This document shows positions 43,601 to 52,570 of a stretch of DNA of 64,000 bases, piece after piece (position 1 is the stretch's first letter; each line of letters starts with the position of its first letter). Made by a program: the position numbers and the translations under genes. The notes under the pieces were generated by a model. That model was not told the DNA's origin. It worked only from the letters and a program-made list of their open reading frames with translations, and ran no database searches. Source of the DNA: Ostrinia nubilalis. Its lineage: Eukaryota > Arthropoda > Insecta > Lepidoptera > Crambidae. The DNA is taken from contig NC_087112.1 of the NCBI RefSeq assembly GCF_963855985.1, forward strand, positions 3,040,501 to 3,104,500. Direction: 5' to 3'.

Positions 43601-44798
43601 ATTTTCAATTTCATTATCGGCCTTACACAGAGGACAGACAGAGCAGTGCTTTTGTAGAACATTAGCCTCCATGCCAACCTTTTTAGAATCAATGAGCTAG
43701 TGACTTTCCTCATAATTATCATCATAATATCAGCCATAGGACGTCCACTGCTGAACACAGGCCTTCCCCAATGATTTCCATGATCTGTTGGTAGTGGCCT
43801 GCATCAACTAGTGACTTTATTTTAAATATTCTCTTACCCACAATGCCCCGCAGTGATGACCCACTTCTTGTCTATGATAGCTCCACCACAGTTAGTGCCA
43901 TAAGCCACATGATACGGATACAAATTTATGTCCACCTCAAAACCTCCCACGATTTTATCCTCGCCATAGTTGCTATACATGTCATATCCATGAAAATTAC
44001 TATCTGAGCCTCTATATCCATCTCTTTCTTTGTACTGGAAGTTGTCAATGTCAGGGAGCTCTGTGGGCTCTTCGTATTGTTCGATGTCAAGCTTGTTTTG
44101 CCCCTTCCTGTGTTGGGATTGGCTGTACCGGATCAACGTGGGTAGTTTTACTTCGATTATCTTTTTCGATCGAGTCGGATGCTTTGATGCTTTTGGTACC
44201 GGGATTATTATTAAGTCATAAGCTGTAACAATATAAATGTTTGGTACTGATGACAGGACTTCAGAAATGTTTGGTAATAATTAATAGAACTTCAGAAATG
44301 TTTGGTACTGACGAAAGGACATCAGGATAAAACATTAATATTTATCATCAAAGGTGACTGACTGACTAACTGACTGACTGACTGACTGACATAGTGATCT
44401 ATCAACGCACAGCCCAAACCACTGGACGGATCTGGCTGAAATTTGGCATGCAGGTAGACGTTATGACGTAGGCATCCGCTAAGAAAGGATTTTACGAAAC
44501 ACCACCCCTAAGGGGGTAAAACGAGATCCGTACGCGTACGAAGTCGCGGGCGGCCGCTAGTCTTCTATAATACACGATCAATTTAGGACCATTGACAAAC
44601 ATAAACATTACAAAAATAAATGGACTTAGTAGCGGCCTGCATCCAGCGCCTTCCTAATGTCTTTATGAGGTCGTCTGTCCACGGAGGGATAAAAAATTAA
44701 AATTCATTTAACAAATATATAAATTACATACATTCAGTCTGTGCTACATCCACATTATAAGCCACCACCAGAACCACAAGTACAAACTGGAAAAACAT
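34517..44798 (-). CDS. Trypsin-like S1 serine protease 1 (five exons, secreted zymogen)
   Basis: Spliced CDS = 44798-44732, 44222-43838, 43316-43061, 35388-35239, 34672-34517; 1014 nt, 337 aa plus TAG. All introns are GT-AG. Residues 1-20 are a hydrophobic signal peptide ([15 protein letters not shown]...). Residues ~21-112 form a long propeptide without cysteine, ending GEDK before IVGG at 113-116. Catalytic triad: His149 in TAGHC, Asp192 in DYDFQLL, Ser289 in GDSGG. Asp283, six residues before Ser, is the trypsin S1-pocket Asp (chymotrypsin 189), so cleavage after Lys/Arg is expected. Six cysteines (134/150, 256/274, 285/309) match the three usual invertebrate trypsin disulphides. Oddities: TAGHC instead of the common TAAHC; Phe instead of Trp in the SFG substrate-binding strand; and a propeptide far longer than the short one of digestive trypsins. 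No clip-domain cysteines are present. A role in extracellular proteolysis is safe; gut digestion versus another secreted role is not decided by the sequence. Confidence 0.9.
34695..34870 (-). mobile_element. LINE fragment (QQWTS variant) in protease 1 intron 4
   Basis: CAAAAGACGTCCATTGCTGG is repeated as CAAAATATGCACTGCTGG 45 bp later, then CACCAGATCGTCAGTCCACT. A partially duplicated 3' end, about 20 bp from the exon 5 acceptor. Confidence 0.55.
35239..35388 (-). CDS. Protease 1 exon 4 (specificity Asp)
   Basis: Acceptor CATTACAG|GGT and donor CAG|GTAGGT, 50 codons, phase 0 at both ends. Encodes [16 protein letters not shown] and KKDACQ. The Asp is the S1-pocket residue of trypsins; the cysteines are the 168/182 pair and Cys191. 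Confidence 0.92.
35426..35925. mobile_element. TIR element (CACACCAACGCG ends) in protease 1 intron 3
   Basis: GCTTCAACCACACCAACGCG on the left is answered by the complement of GCTTCACCCACACCAACGCG on the right; the inverted match runs about 38 bp through ATCGCCATCGCCGG. A related fragment with the same GC-rich motif is at 39240-39410. The core holds a (TCTA)n-tailed repeat (about 35640-35880). The left edge is only 38 bp from the exon 4 acceptor. Confidence 0.65.
35955..36060 (-). mobile_element. LINE 3' end (QQWTS family)
   Basis: TTTCAGCTATAGGACGTCCA...GAACATAGGCCTCCCCCAAT then GGTAGCGGCCTTACGCC. Intron 3 of protease 1. Confidence 0.7.
36262..36325 (+). repeat. CTCCACTGCAGGAGCA-family retroposon piece
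   Basis: GGCAAATGAAGGATTTGGCC then ACTCCCCTCACAGGCCAGAC; see 1535-1690. Confidence 0.5.
36777..37040 (-). mobile_element. LINE 3' region (QQWTS variant), longer copy
   Basis: The minus strand codes, with breaks, [33 protein letters not shown] and [17 protein letters not shown], then DRP...WK. This is the C-terminal domain of the same endonuclease-reverse transcriptase seen at 48955-49385. Confidence 0.75.
37548..37642 (-). mobile_element. LINE 3' fragment (QQWTS variant)
   Basis: AGTACGTCCACTGCTGGGCA..., AAGGATTTCCACGATGATCA and GCATCCAGGTACTTCCCGCA. Confidence 0.6.
38240..38450. repeat. Degenerate tandem repeat (GTGCAAGTCTAG...)
   Basis: GTGCAAGTTCAGTTGCGTAG, GTGCAAGTCTAGATGCCTAA and GTGCAAGTCTAGTTGCTAAT, each followed by (T)CCACGAA(A/G)CTTTT or GCGAAACTTTT: three diverged units. 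Confidence 0.45.
39230..39412. repeat. GC-rich direct and inverted repeat patch
   Basis: AAACCAACGC(A/G)ATC then CAGC(C/T)GGCGTGCAG(T/C)GATGGCGA occurs twice as a direct repeat. CGCCATCGCTGCACGCCGG follows inverted at about 39377. Related to the ends of 35426-35925. Confidence 0.5.
40085..40320 (+). mobile_element. LINE 3' end with inverted 5' segment
   Basis: 40092-40238 reads on the minus strand ([19 protein letters not shown]..., ending GGATGCAGGCC at the left edge). 40243-40320 reads on the plus strand from CAACCGCGCGATGTGG to GCAGTGGACGTCCTGTGGCT and (ATG)n. The two pieces are consecutive in an uninterrupted element but here lie in opposite orientation. Confidence 0.75.
40772..41110 (+). 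repeat. Retroposon (GTATTTGACCGCAATTGCA family), longer copy
   Basis: GATGTTAAGTGAGATGCAGT, CAGCAGCAGGCAGCGA and CGAAACGCTTAGTGCAAGCT match 31185-31380. It extends further through CACATTCTCTGAAGTGTAAC. Confidence 0.55.
41336..41432 (+). other. Candidate short first exon (MMR + strong donor)
   Basis: CAGTGAAATATAAATCG... leads to GCATGATGAG|GTAAGTAT. ATG ATG AG before a consensus donor is a layout often seen in secreted insect proteins whose signal peptide starts in a minute first exon. There is no second exon in evidence. It lies inside intron 3 of protease 1 on the opposite strand. Speculative. Confidence 0.25.
41590..41662 (-). repeat. SINE-tail repeat, minus copy
   Basis: GGAGGCAAACGAGCAGACGA and ATCACCTGATGGTAAGTG are the complement of 21099-21176. 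Confidence 0.6.
41953..42068. mobile_element. Palindromic MITE, TGCCCGTTTTCACCAT ends, copy 2
   Basis: Inverted arms as at 6392-6502, flanked by TTA on both sides. Its left neighbour 41864-41951 is a retroposon piece shared with 20768-20852. Confidence 0.85.
42070..43000. other. AT-rich intronic DNA
   Basis: Within protease 1 intron 3. Several short frames, no recognised repeat, no exon with splice support. Confidence 0.4.
43061..43316 (-). CDS. Protease 1 exon 3 (catalytic Asp)
   Basis: Acceptor TTTCAAAG|C completes the split Gly codon. Its 85 codons include [20 protein letters not shown], with the catalytic Asp, and VVTVTGWGN, the conserved region around chymotrypsin residue 140. It ends in phase 0 at GAAAAC|GTAAGT. 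The following intron is 7672 bp. Confidence 0.9.
43728..43806 (-). mobile_element. LINE 3' end (QQWTS family) in protease 1 intron 2
   Basis: TCAGCCATAGGACGTCCACT, GAACACAGGCCTTCCCCAAT and GGTAGTGGCCTGCATCAAC; about 30 bp from the exon 2 donor. Confidence 0.7.
43838..44222 (-). CDS. Protease 1 exon 2 (propeptide, IVGG, catalytic His)
   Basis: Acceptor TTACAG|CT at 44223. The open frame continues upstream of the first internal Met-like codon to this acceptor and joins exon 1 in phase 1. It encodes the basic first half of the propeptide ([11 protein letters not shown]...), the acidic Tyr-rich second half ([11 protein letters not shown]..., [12 protein letters not shown]...), activation site DK|IVGG, and the WVITAGHC block with the catalytic His. 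The donor GG|GTAAGA splits the Gly codon (phase 2). Confidence 0.88.
44355..44565 (-). repeat. (GACT)n microsatellite plus RTE-type retroposon tail
   Basis: GACTGACTGACTGACTGAC leads into CTGGCTGAAATTTGGCATGC and CGTACGAAGTCGCGGGCGG, the reverse of CCGCGACTTCGTACGCG heads (compare 50855-51090). In protease 1 intron 1. Confidence 0.55.
44629..44690 (-). mobile_element. Short LINE fragment (QQWTS family)
   Basis: TAGCGGCCTGCATCCAGCGC then TATGAGGTCGTCTGTCCACG; about 40 bp inside intron 1 from the exon 1 donor. Confidence 0.6.
44732..44798 (-). CDS. Protease 1 exon 1 (signal peptide)
   Basis: Begins with ATG at 44798-44796 and encodes 22 residues dominated by F/V/L, then one base of codon 23. 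The donor reads GAAT|GTATGT. The same reading would stop three codons later (tgt atg taa) if unspliced, which supports the donor. This is the only nearby exon giving a signal peptide in phase with exon 2. Confidence 0.75.
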
Positions 44799-44799
44799 T

Positions 44800-44850
44800 T
44801 TAATTCACAAAATGGACAGTCGATTTGAAAAAATACTTTTTAAACACACA
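44800..44850 (-). promoter_or_regulatory. Possible core promoter of protease 1
   Basis: On the minus strand a TATA-like TTTAAAAAG (about 44845-44836) lies about 40 bp upstream of the ATG, followed some 20-25 bp later by ATCGACTG near 44825-44815, a possible initiator. This would give a 5' leader of only about 20-25 nt. Spacing fits, but both motifs are weak in AT-rich DNA; inference only. Confidence 0.3.
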
Positions 44851-45780
44851 TCCCGGCTAGCATCGAAAACTGTCTAAGTTCAATTTGCGAGCGAATGTTT
44901 TGATTAAGAAGTTAATAAGTCGTGAAATTGCGTATTTGCAACGGTGTGCAATATTTTGTCGATTTTAATTACATTTTGACTTTGACACGTGGAGTTTCTA
45001 CAACACTATTACGTCAAAATAATGTTTACAAAGACTTGAATGAACAAATTAAAAATATAACTACTACATTAACAGAATTTACAGATAATTATTAAATTCC
45101 AATCATTTAACAAAGAAGTTACATTCTCAAAGTGCTGTTTGAAATCAATCCTATAGGGGGCGACTCTGTCGATCACAAAATTTCCATTAAAATCAAACTA
45201 AAAATAGCAAAAATAAATAAGAAGCAAAAATGCTATCTCTATGTGATCATTTCATTTAGATTAGAATTTCCTAGAAATAATAGTATTCCTATCAGGTATG
45301 CAGTGCTGCCACCTATTAATACAATGAGTAAACACAGTACTACCTCTAGCGTAGGATTTGGGAACTAGATTTGTATATTATAAAAGTAATTCAGGGTTCA
45401 ATTTAAAATATTATAATTATGAAATTAGATTAATTAAAATTATCGTTATTAAATAAGAGATATTTATTTACCTATTTCAATAATTACTCCTTATTAACTT
45501 TGTTGGTTTTGTCATACACTGGTAGCGACATCTAGTGCCGAATAGAAGAACCTTACAAAATATGCGCGTCTTATAAAAATTACTTAATAACAAGAAATTG
45601 TTACTAAAAAAAATCTATTTTGTTTATAATATGATATTCTTGTATTTTTATTTAAATTATTCGCATTAATTAATTTATTACTATTTCAGTTATAAAATAT
45701 GTATAGACAGTAGCGACCTCTATCTTTAGATACCGACAACAGTCGGTAAGAATCTCATGCGTCTGCATGCCCGACTACTC
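44850..45780. other. AT-rich region upstream of protease 1, nothing identified
   Basis: Would hold distal promoter elements of protease 1. Only short frames; no repeat shared with other parts of the window. Confidence 0.35.
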
Positions 45781-45789
45781 GTTGCCTAG

Positions 45790-45965
45790 TTAAAGTTCTT
45801 GCAACTCGCGAAGGCGAGTGAGCTTTACTTGTGTGTGTGTGTATGTTTACACTGTACATAACGATAGTGTAATGTCTGTCAAAACTTTTGAAAAACGAGC
45901 AGTAGCGAGCCACCACACATTAAGTAAAGCACACTCGCCTTCGTTAATTGCAGCAACTATACAGT
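45790..45965. mobile_element. Probable MITE with GCGAAGGCGAGTG arms
   Basis: GCGAAGGCGAGTGAGCTTTA (about 45808) is answered inverted by TAAAGCACACTCGCCTTCG (about 45926). A (TG)n run follows the left arm. Confidence 0.5.
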
Positions 45966-46189
45966 GTCAGCTGTTGGCAGGTTCAAATCCCACAGAAGGC
46001 AGATATTACTGTATTTACACCTTATGGACCTCGTTTATTCTTTGTTAAAGGTGTTCACTGCTGGACAAGATTTCCTCAAGGATTACCTCATCGTGCGCTG
46101 CCCGCGTCCAGCTTACCCAGGTATGTTACTTATTTTAAATTCATTCATATTTATTTAAGTTTCTAGTCGCTACGAGTAGTATGTCGTGG

Positions 46190-46370
46190 GCCACATGTAC
46201 CGAAAAGCACAGCGTAGGACGTCCACCCACAAGGTGTACCGACTACCTCATAAAAGTAGCAGGAAGACGCTGGCTGCAGGCCGCTACCAACCGGGCGATG
46301 TGGAAGTCATTGGGGGAGGCCTATGTTCAGCAGTGGAAGTCCTATGGCTGAAATGATGATGATGATTAGT
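46190..46370 (+). mobile_element. LINE 3' end (QQWTS family), just outside the 3.7-kb TIR element
   Basis: GTAGGACGTCCACCCACAAG, GGTAGC-like AAAGTAGCAGGAAGACGCTG, GGCCGCTACCAACCGGGCGA and GCAGTGGAAGTCCTATGGCT, then TGA and (ATG)n. A minus-oriented variant fragment is at 46045-46115. Confidence 0.75.
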
Positions 46371-47095
46371 CGCTGAAATATGTATATCGTCAGTGGAAAG
46401 GAAAAAAGACTAAAGCGCCAAAACCGTACTTGTGGGAAATGAGGATCAAAGTTTTTTTTTTACGAAAAAAATTCGTATCTCTTTTGATATTAATGTTAAA
46501 CAGTTCTTTTAAAATGCAATCGTGTTCTTGATTTTTTGCCTAAATTTTAATGAAAACACCAGGTTTGTAGCTCTTTTAGATCGTAAAATAGGTGTCGCTT
46601 TAGAAAAAGAGTCATGAAAATTCATTAAATGTTAGTCAGGGTAAAACTGCTAACCTCCATTTATAATCAAATATCCAGCAACCAATAAGTGCTAAATAGT
46701 TTGAACAACCTTTTTGATAAAAGAGAAAAAATACTTAGTGAGATACAGCTTAATAAGTAAGTCGAAGATAAATTACTAAACTACAAAATAAGATAGTCGC
46801 ATGCGCCAGCGAAAAAATGCGTAAAAGCGATATTATCCATGGAGCTTACATGAATATTTGCTTACTTACGCAGACCCTATAGAACGAATATAAGCAAATG
46901 TTACTAAACTCTTACTACATTAAACGTTTTAAGCAAAAGTAATGCTTATAGATTGAATAGGTATTATGTTTTATGACAAAAAATGCTTAATTTATCCTAA
47001 CATCATGCATAATTTGATTGTCATTACTTCTAACCGGGTACGGGAGTAGTAGGTAATTACTATATTTTGAATTATAGTGAACAAACGTAGGGACA

Positions 47096-48890
47096 CTTAA
47101 CAATTTTAATGACCACCACTAACCACTGGTGGAAACCTTTGGTGGGATGGACATGGTGGGTGGTGACTTACGCGGCCACCACCATGTCCATCCCACCAAA
47201 AAAGCCAAACCACACACTGATAGTCTCATCGACGGACTTGAGCATAACCGGCGACAATGTCATAAGACCGTCAGAACCACTTTTGACTTCAAAATCAAAG
47301 GTCTAAAGGTGGAAAAGGATGACAATCTAAAGGCCCAAAATAAGAAACTCTACAATGCTATGGATGGAAGTGTCGCCCATTCTCTACAAACGCTTGTTCG
47401 AGGCGGGGGCAGTCCACATAGGTCTGGAGATAAGACCGGTAGAAGACCCCACTAGTGAAATGCGCCAAATGCCTCTGTTTTGGACATACAAAAGCCCTAT
47501 GCAAAGAGGAAGAGGAACTGCAGAGGAACTTACTCATGGCTAAACTGTCCAGCCTGAAAATAAGGCACACGACAATCGTGGAAAAAATGCGAGGGCGAGA
47601 ACTGACACATCCAACATCCACCACTACATGGCATTCAGTGATAAAGTGATGAATGCCCAGAAAAACAAAAGTAGGACTACTTACATAGCGCTTTCCAGAA
47701 CAGCATACTGCTAAGAACACCCTAAACATGCAGAGTTCAAATCTCCTAAAAGACCGTGTCCGTGGTCTTTTGGGAGATTTGATTTGATTTGTGAAAGCTC
47801 AACATCATCTGAGCTAACCTGAGACGCTCCAAGCAAGCCACTGCCGAACTGCTGCAAGCAGCCGAGGACAAGGATATAACCTTAGCACTCAATCGGCAGA
47901 AACCAGTCACTCAGTCTTCGGTGACCGATTGAGTCATTCACGACCCCTAACTGGTCACGGAGACGGAGGCCGCGGTAACACTGGGGGCAGGCAGGCTAAA
48001 ACTAGGAATTGTGTCCGTGTATTATGAGGGAGACAATCCAATTGAGCTTTAGATATAACGCACAAAGCGGTATGAAAAAGCTAAACACCCAAAACATCAT
48101 TATAGGGGGAGACGTGAACGCCTAGAACCAATGGTGGGGCAGCGTTTCCGAAAGCTTAGGTGAAGCTTACAGTTTCTTCTTTCAAAAAATATCGACAGGG
48201 CAGATTGCGCACAAGCAAAGTGGATGTGTCAGCGTGCAGTAAGCCACTACTGGGTAGGATTAAAGAGAAAGTGGACAGAACGCTAGTCACTTCAGACCAC
48301 AACGCCATAACCTATTCTCTCTGTCTAGGTGAAAGTGCGGCAACAAGAATACGCACCGAAGACCAGCGAGGCGCAAACAAAGAGTTGGAATGAGTTCTGC
48401 TCGACACACGAGAGAGAAAACATGTGGGATGGAATCTATGGAGTCATCGGGAAAGCTCCAGAGAAAAGAGGACATGCTCCTGAATGGTTTTAACGGCAAG
48501 ACTGGGCAGAGTGCCCAGAATAATCGGCTGATCCAGATTATTCCGTGACAATAGATAAACCACACCACACGCGTCTCCGACAACTGATAGAGAGCGAAAC
48601 TTTAGAAGAGCAAACAGCAAACGATCCCCTTTTTACCGAGGCAGGAGTGGAGGCCGTGCTTAACGTGCAAAATCTAAAGAAAGCCCCGGGACCGGATGAT
48701 TTCCCGCCGATATTTATGTACCAGAGCTATTCGTAGCGAAAGGGAGATATTAATGGAAATTGCAAACAAATGCCTATCTATAGCGTATTTCACCAAAAAA
48801 TGGAAGACGGCTCACTTCATCCTCAAGAAGCCAGGGAAAGACTTATCTTGCCATTAGTTTGGGAAATTTTCTTGATAGAGCAGCATATAC
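47096..48890 (+). pseudogene. Decayed R1-type LINE (gag, endonuclease, RT start)
   Basis: Pieces in element order over three frames. ORF1: MEVSPILYKRLFEAGAVHIG, LEIRPVEDPTS, then after a frameshift the zinc knuckle KCAKCLCFGHTKALC (C-x2-C-x4-H-x4-C). ORF2 endonuclease: IIIGGDVNA-stop-NQWWGS near 48097 and TSDHNAITYSL near 48290. Reverse transcriptase start: VQNLKKAPGPDDFPP near 48670 and IANKCLSIAYFTKKWKTAHF then ILKKPGKD near 48760-48842. The rest of RT is missing. The gag/knuckle plus apurinic-type endonuclease layout fits R1-clade elements. Many stops and shifts make it dead. Two hairpins are present: 47138-47203 (GGTGGGATGGACATGGTGG and its complement) and 47735-47795. Confidence 0.8.
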
Positions 48891-48954
48891 TGCAGGCAGG
48901 TCAATTTGACGGCGCGGCGCCCATACAATAGTGTTTGTTACCCTTTTTTCTTGG

Positions 48955-49385
48955 CTTGTGGATCTGAGACGTGGTCGCTTATATAGGCCTCATAAGAAGG
49001 CTCAAGGTCGCCCAAAGAGCGATGGAGCGTGCTATGCTCGGAGTTTCCCTGCGTGATCGAATCAGAAATGAGGAGATCCGCAGGGGAACCAAAGTGACTG
49101 ACATAGCCCGCAGAATCGCTAAAATCTAGTGGCAGTGGGCGGGGCACATAGCTTGCAGAGCTGATGGCTGCAGGGGTAGAAAATTTCTGGAAAAAGAGTA
49201 GCAACCACGAGCCGGAAGACGTGGTGTGGGCAGGCCTCCCACTAGGTGCACCGACGATCTGGAGGTGGTGGTTGCAGGAGGTGCCTGGATGCGAGCGCGG
49301 GCCCGGTCTTTGTGAAAATCCTTGGGGGAGGCCTGGCCTTGGGGGATCCAGCAGTGGATATCGTTCGGGCTGAAACGAACGAACA
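48955..49385 (+). pseudogene. Decayed LINE 3' coding end (RT C-terminal region)
   Basis: One frame reads AYIGLIRRLKVAQRAMERAM, LGVSLRDRIRNEEIRRGTKV, TDIARRIAKI-stop-WQWAGH. Later frames read PTRCTDDLEVVV-like and LWKSLGEA-like sequence. It is the longest trace of the family whose 3' ends are scattered through the window. A short TTGGGGGATC-type insertion sits before the final CAGCAGTGG. Truncated at the 5' side, abutting the R1-type wreck. Confidence 0.75.
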
Positions 49386-50094
49386 CTTTTTTTCAATGTG
49401 TGAGTGCATTGAATCCACCGGCATAAATGTGTGCCCAGGGAGCAAATTATTTATTTGGATAGTTGCAACATTCTTGCATCTTTGCAGGCACTTGTGAGTG
49501 ACCCGAGTGCGTAGTGTGTGCTTATAGTCACAAGTGTGTTTGAGATGTCTTTGTTAATAATACTTAACTACTATAGTTTTTGCTTTGATTAATGCTCTCA
49601 TTTTCGCTAAAATACTTTAAAGCTTATTAAAAAAAGGCTACTTTTTGCTAAAGCGCCAAAATTAATCGAATCTTGTTCACTTACTTTTGCTTACACGCCA
49701 AATCATTTTGAACTACAACCATGAATAACTACTAATATACCAATGAACTATAAAACTCAAAAAGCTCGAATTGCTAAAGTAACAAGTCATTCGAGTTCTT
49801 AAATAACAAAAAAATACTTAATGTTGTGAAAGCAAAAATATTTTGCCAGCAAAAAAACCCTTACGCGACACTTGTTGCAAAAACACTGAAAACACGTCGT
49901 TTTAGCAGCGACGAGGGCGGTGATTTTAGAAATACTTAAAATTTTCAGAGTGATAAAACGCCAAAAAAGTCATCGGATTGAGTTGAAACCTAGATAGATC
50001 GACGCAGAAAAAAAAATCCTATCCAACAATGTATATAACTCATTTTGGCCAAAATGGCGCTTTAGTCCTTTTTCCTTTCCACTGACGATATTAT

Positions 50095-50855
50095 CTTACT
50101 AATAAGTTTTACTTAGTTTTAGCAGTAGGAATAAAAAAATCTAGTAAGAAAAAATATACAATTGTTTGATGAATGGATAACAAAAAATCTTATAAGACTA
50201 AATTAAATACATTATTGGCATGTCTTATTGAAAATCATAGTATTAGCTAAACTGCACAACTATTTTCATACTAACTGATCCGGCGAACTTTGTACCGCCT
50301 ATGTTCATAGAAATAAATTTCATAACACCGTGTACTTACCTATAACTTGTCATCTTAACTATCTCCGGCTGGAATCGAACTCGTAGCCTCACTAACGTGA
50401 CCAAATCTCAGACGACCCTCGTAACTGTATGTTGATTTTCAGTTTGATGTCCGTGGTAAAGGCAAGTTTCGATTCTTCACGGCCCCGTGTATCCAGAGCA
50501 GTTGTTTTTTTTTTAAGAAATTGCTTCGATGTTATCACCTTAACAGCCAAATTAGTCCACCGCTGGACGCAAGTGGATATCTACTACGTATTGTTCGTGG
50601 TACTGGTACCATTTCATTCTAAAGTACATCGTCTGGCAACGAAATTATGATCCTTATTTGCTTAAAACTTAGGTTCCTACAACTGTTCCTTTCTGTTCTC
50701 AGTTACAGTTTGGGTCTAGACATTGTTGTACAGTCGACAGCACATTTTCGCTCCAAATGCGCTCTTATTACAACTAAACAAGATGTTCAGTTTGACGTGC
50801 CGGCACCTGTACATACCGTGTGACTTTTGAGTATTCTTCTAAGTTATTATGATAC
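50095..50855. other. AT-rich DNA with a SINE-like trace
   Basis: 50272-50310 is a head piece of the CCCGGCGAACTTCGTACCGC family. 50360-50400 has a minus-strand B-box-like GAGTTCGATTCCAG. No gene. Confidence 0.4.
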
Positions 50856-51090
50856 TAGCTGTGCCCGCGACTTCGTACGCGTGAAAACCCGTTTTCGCAA
50901 CATTTTTCATTTTTGCTCTGCAACTAGGTATTACTCGTAGCGTGATAGTATAAAGCCTATAGCCTTCCTCAATAAATGGGCTAACACTGAAAGAATTATT
51001 CAAATCGGACCGGTAGTTCCTGAGATTAGCGCGTTCAAGTAAACAAATAAACAAACAAACTCTTCAGCTTTATAATATTATAGTATAGAT
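50855..51090 (+). repeat. RTE-type retroposon tail (GTGCCCGCGACTTCGTACGC)
   Basis: ACTAGCTGTGCCCGCGACTT, CTCAATAAATGGGCTAACAC and CAAATCGGACCGGTAGTTCC, ending TATAATATTATAGTATAGAT. The head and tail style matches LINE 3' ends. Confidence 0.6.
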
Positions 51091-51159
51091 TAGTAACAAT
51101 ATTTTAAAATGACCTAATTTGTAGCTAAATTGCCTAATAATTAGTTATTTCAACTGACT

Positions 51160-51235
51160 TTAATACGGGATTCGAACCCGCAGCCATAGCTAGCTTTGTG
51201 GTCGATAGGCAAACTACTAGTCTAGTACTAGTCCA
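51160..51235 (-). repeat. tRNA-like pseudo-promoter
   Basis: Minus strand has TAGTAGTTTGCCTATCGACC (A-box side) and GCGGGTTCGAATCCCG (strong B-box). Acceptor stem does not close; probably a SINE head remnant. Confidence 0.35.
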
Positions 51236-51239
51236 GTCG

Positions 51240-52430
51240 CAAATAACTGTCAATATACGAGTATGATACATCCATAACTGAGTCTTATAATAAATCAAAA
51301 TGGGTATGTCGTGATTTGTATTGGCGCGGCGATAGACGTTACAGTGTAGCTATGTTGGAGTGAGGTTTTGCAAAACAAACCATAGATTCTGTTCAGTGAT
51401 TCGTCTAAATATTGAAATTCAACCGATCAAAAGCTTTATGCTTTATGCATTGAGTTTTGAGCTTTATTATAAAAGCCGGACCTTATTTTTAGAGGTTCTT
51501 CTTTTAATATACACGCTTTCTAGTTCAAGCTTTCAGTGAAACCTACCAAATCTATGTAAGACCACTTGATTTGATTTGATTTAACCATTAAAAGCTATCA
51601 CAATCCACACAACTTATAATTTACCCCTATTTTCATTCTAGAGTAATACCAACCACAAACAGCCCGAGTACCAAAAAATTCAGACACAACAATAACTAAG
51701 TAAATGGGGGGTGAATACATAATGGCATCCCCCAGTCCGTTAATCAAAAACTGCTGCAGAGTCGGGGCGAAAGACGTAAGAAAATGGAAATTTTCCACCC
51801 TCCTTTTTCCTGTTAGACGCCCCCCCAGAGAGGTCGGACACCCCCCTGGGGGTAAGTGTGGAAGCGGCTTTTGTTTTCACTTTTTTTAAAAAAAATTTTT
51901 TTTTTAAAAAGTTCTAAAAATACTTATAGATTTTGTTAGAAGCAGAAAAATAAAATTCATAATCTAACCATTAATCAAATCCGCAGATTTTTTAAAAAAA
52001 TACTCCTTTTACTTATTGCCAATACAGTGTAAAGACAGCTGTTCCATACAAAGAGCTGCTATCGATTCACTCAAAATGTGAATAAGGAACGACTGATTTT
52101 CTCTCACTTTCAACATTGATCACATATGTAGTACTAATTCTATACTCTAAAAACTACTTGAAAAGTCACCAGTAGTAGGTACTCTTGTTCGATTTTTTTT
52201 ATGTATGTGGATCCGATCATTTATTCATACTTTTGGCAACGCTATTGATTTTAAATGGAGCTTGTACCTTGTTTTCTCGTTGTTATTGTAGTTATTTTTA
52301 TACTTTCTTAACAAATAAAAATCCATAATTATGAGGCTGCATCAAAAGGTTACCTACAACACCTACACGTTGTATATTTATTGTATTTATTAGGTTTTTT
52401 TATTTGTACGGGACAATTCTCTAACAGCCA
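51240..52430. other. Mostly unique DNA
   Basis: 51690-51860 is GC-richer with C-runs (GACGCCCCCCCAGAGAGGTC, CACCCCCCTGGGGGTAAG). CTGGGGG|GTAAGT-like text could be a donor, but no protein supports it. The rest is AT-rich. Confidence 0.35.
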
Positions 52431-52434
52431 GGAT

Positions 52435-52570
52435 TAGAGCTTGACCGCCAATAAAAACCCAACCAGTGAAGGTCAAGTTTGTCCCGGAGCGGAGGAAATT
52501 TAACTGTCATTGGGCCCGCAACGAAATTAATCAGAAGAACATAGGAGGAGTTCGAAGTTAAGGTTCAACT
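52435..52570 (+). repeat. Dispersed repeat (GGTCAAGTTTGTCCCGG family), best copy
   Basis: GAGCTTGACCGCCAATAAAA, CCAACCAGTGAAGGTCAAGT, GGGCCCGCAACGAAATTAAT and ACATAGGAGGAGTTCGAAGT. Other copies at 18180-18275 and 32270-32370. Confidence 0.65.

Larger units (their letters stand above)
46387..50088. mobile_element. 3.7-kb TIR element enclosing two LINE wrecks
   Basis: TCGTCAGTGGAAAGGAAAAA followed by (A/G)GACTAAAGCGCCA at 46387-46420 is repeated inverted at about 50055-50088, with one mismatch in about 34 bp. TA lies outside both ends, as in Tc1/mariner-type insertions. No transposase. The motif TAAAGCGCCAAAA recurs at 46411 and 49648. Confidence 0.75.

Noticed and set aside
47138..47203. GGTGGGATGGACATGGTGG hairpin as a regulatory RNA
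   Set aside because: It lies in a dead LINE and low-complexity GGTGG text; no independent evidence.
47358..47729. 123-codon minus-strand open frame
   Set aside because: It is antisense to the R1-type gag zinc knuckle, which explains the region in the plus frames.
48938..49396. 152-codon minus-strand open frame, the longest in the window
   Set aside because: Antisense shadow of a LINE reverse-transcriptase C-terminus (LKVAQRAMERAMLGVSLRDR on the plus strand).
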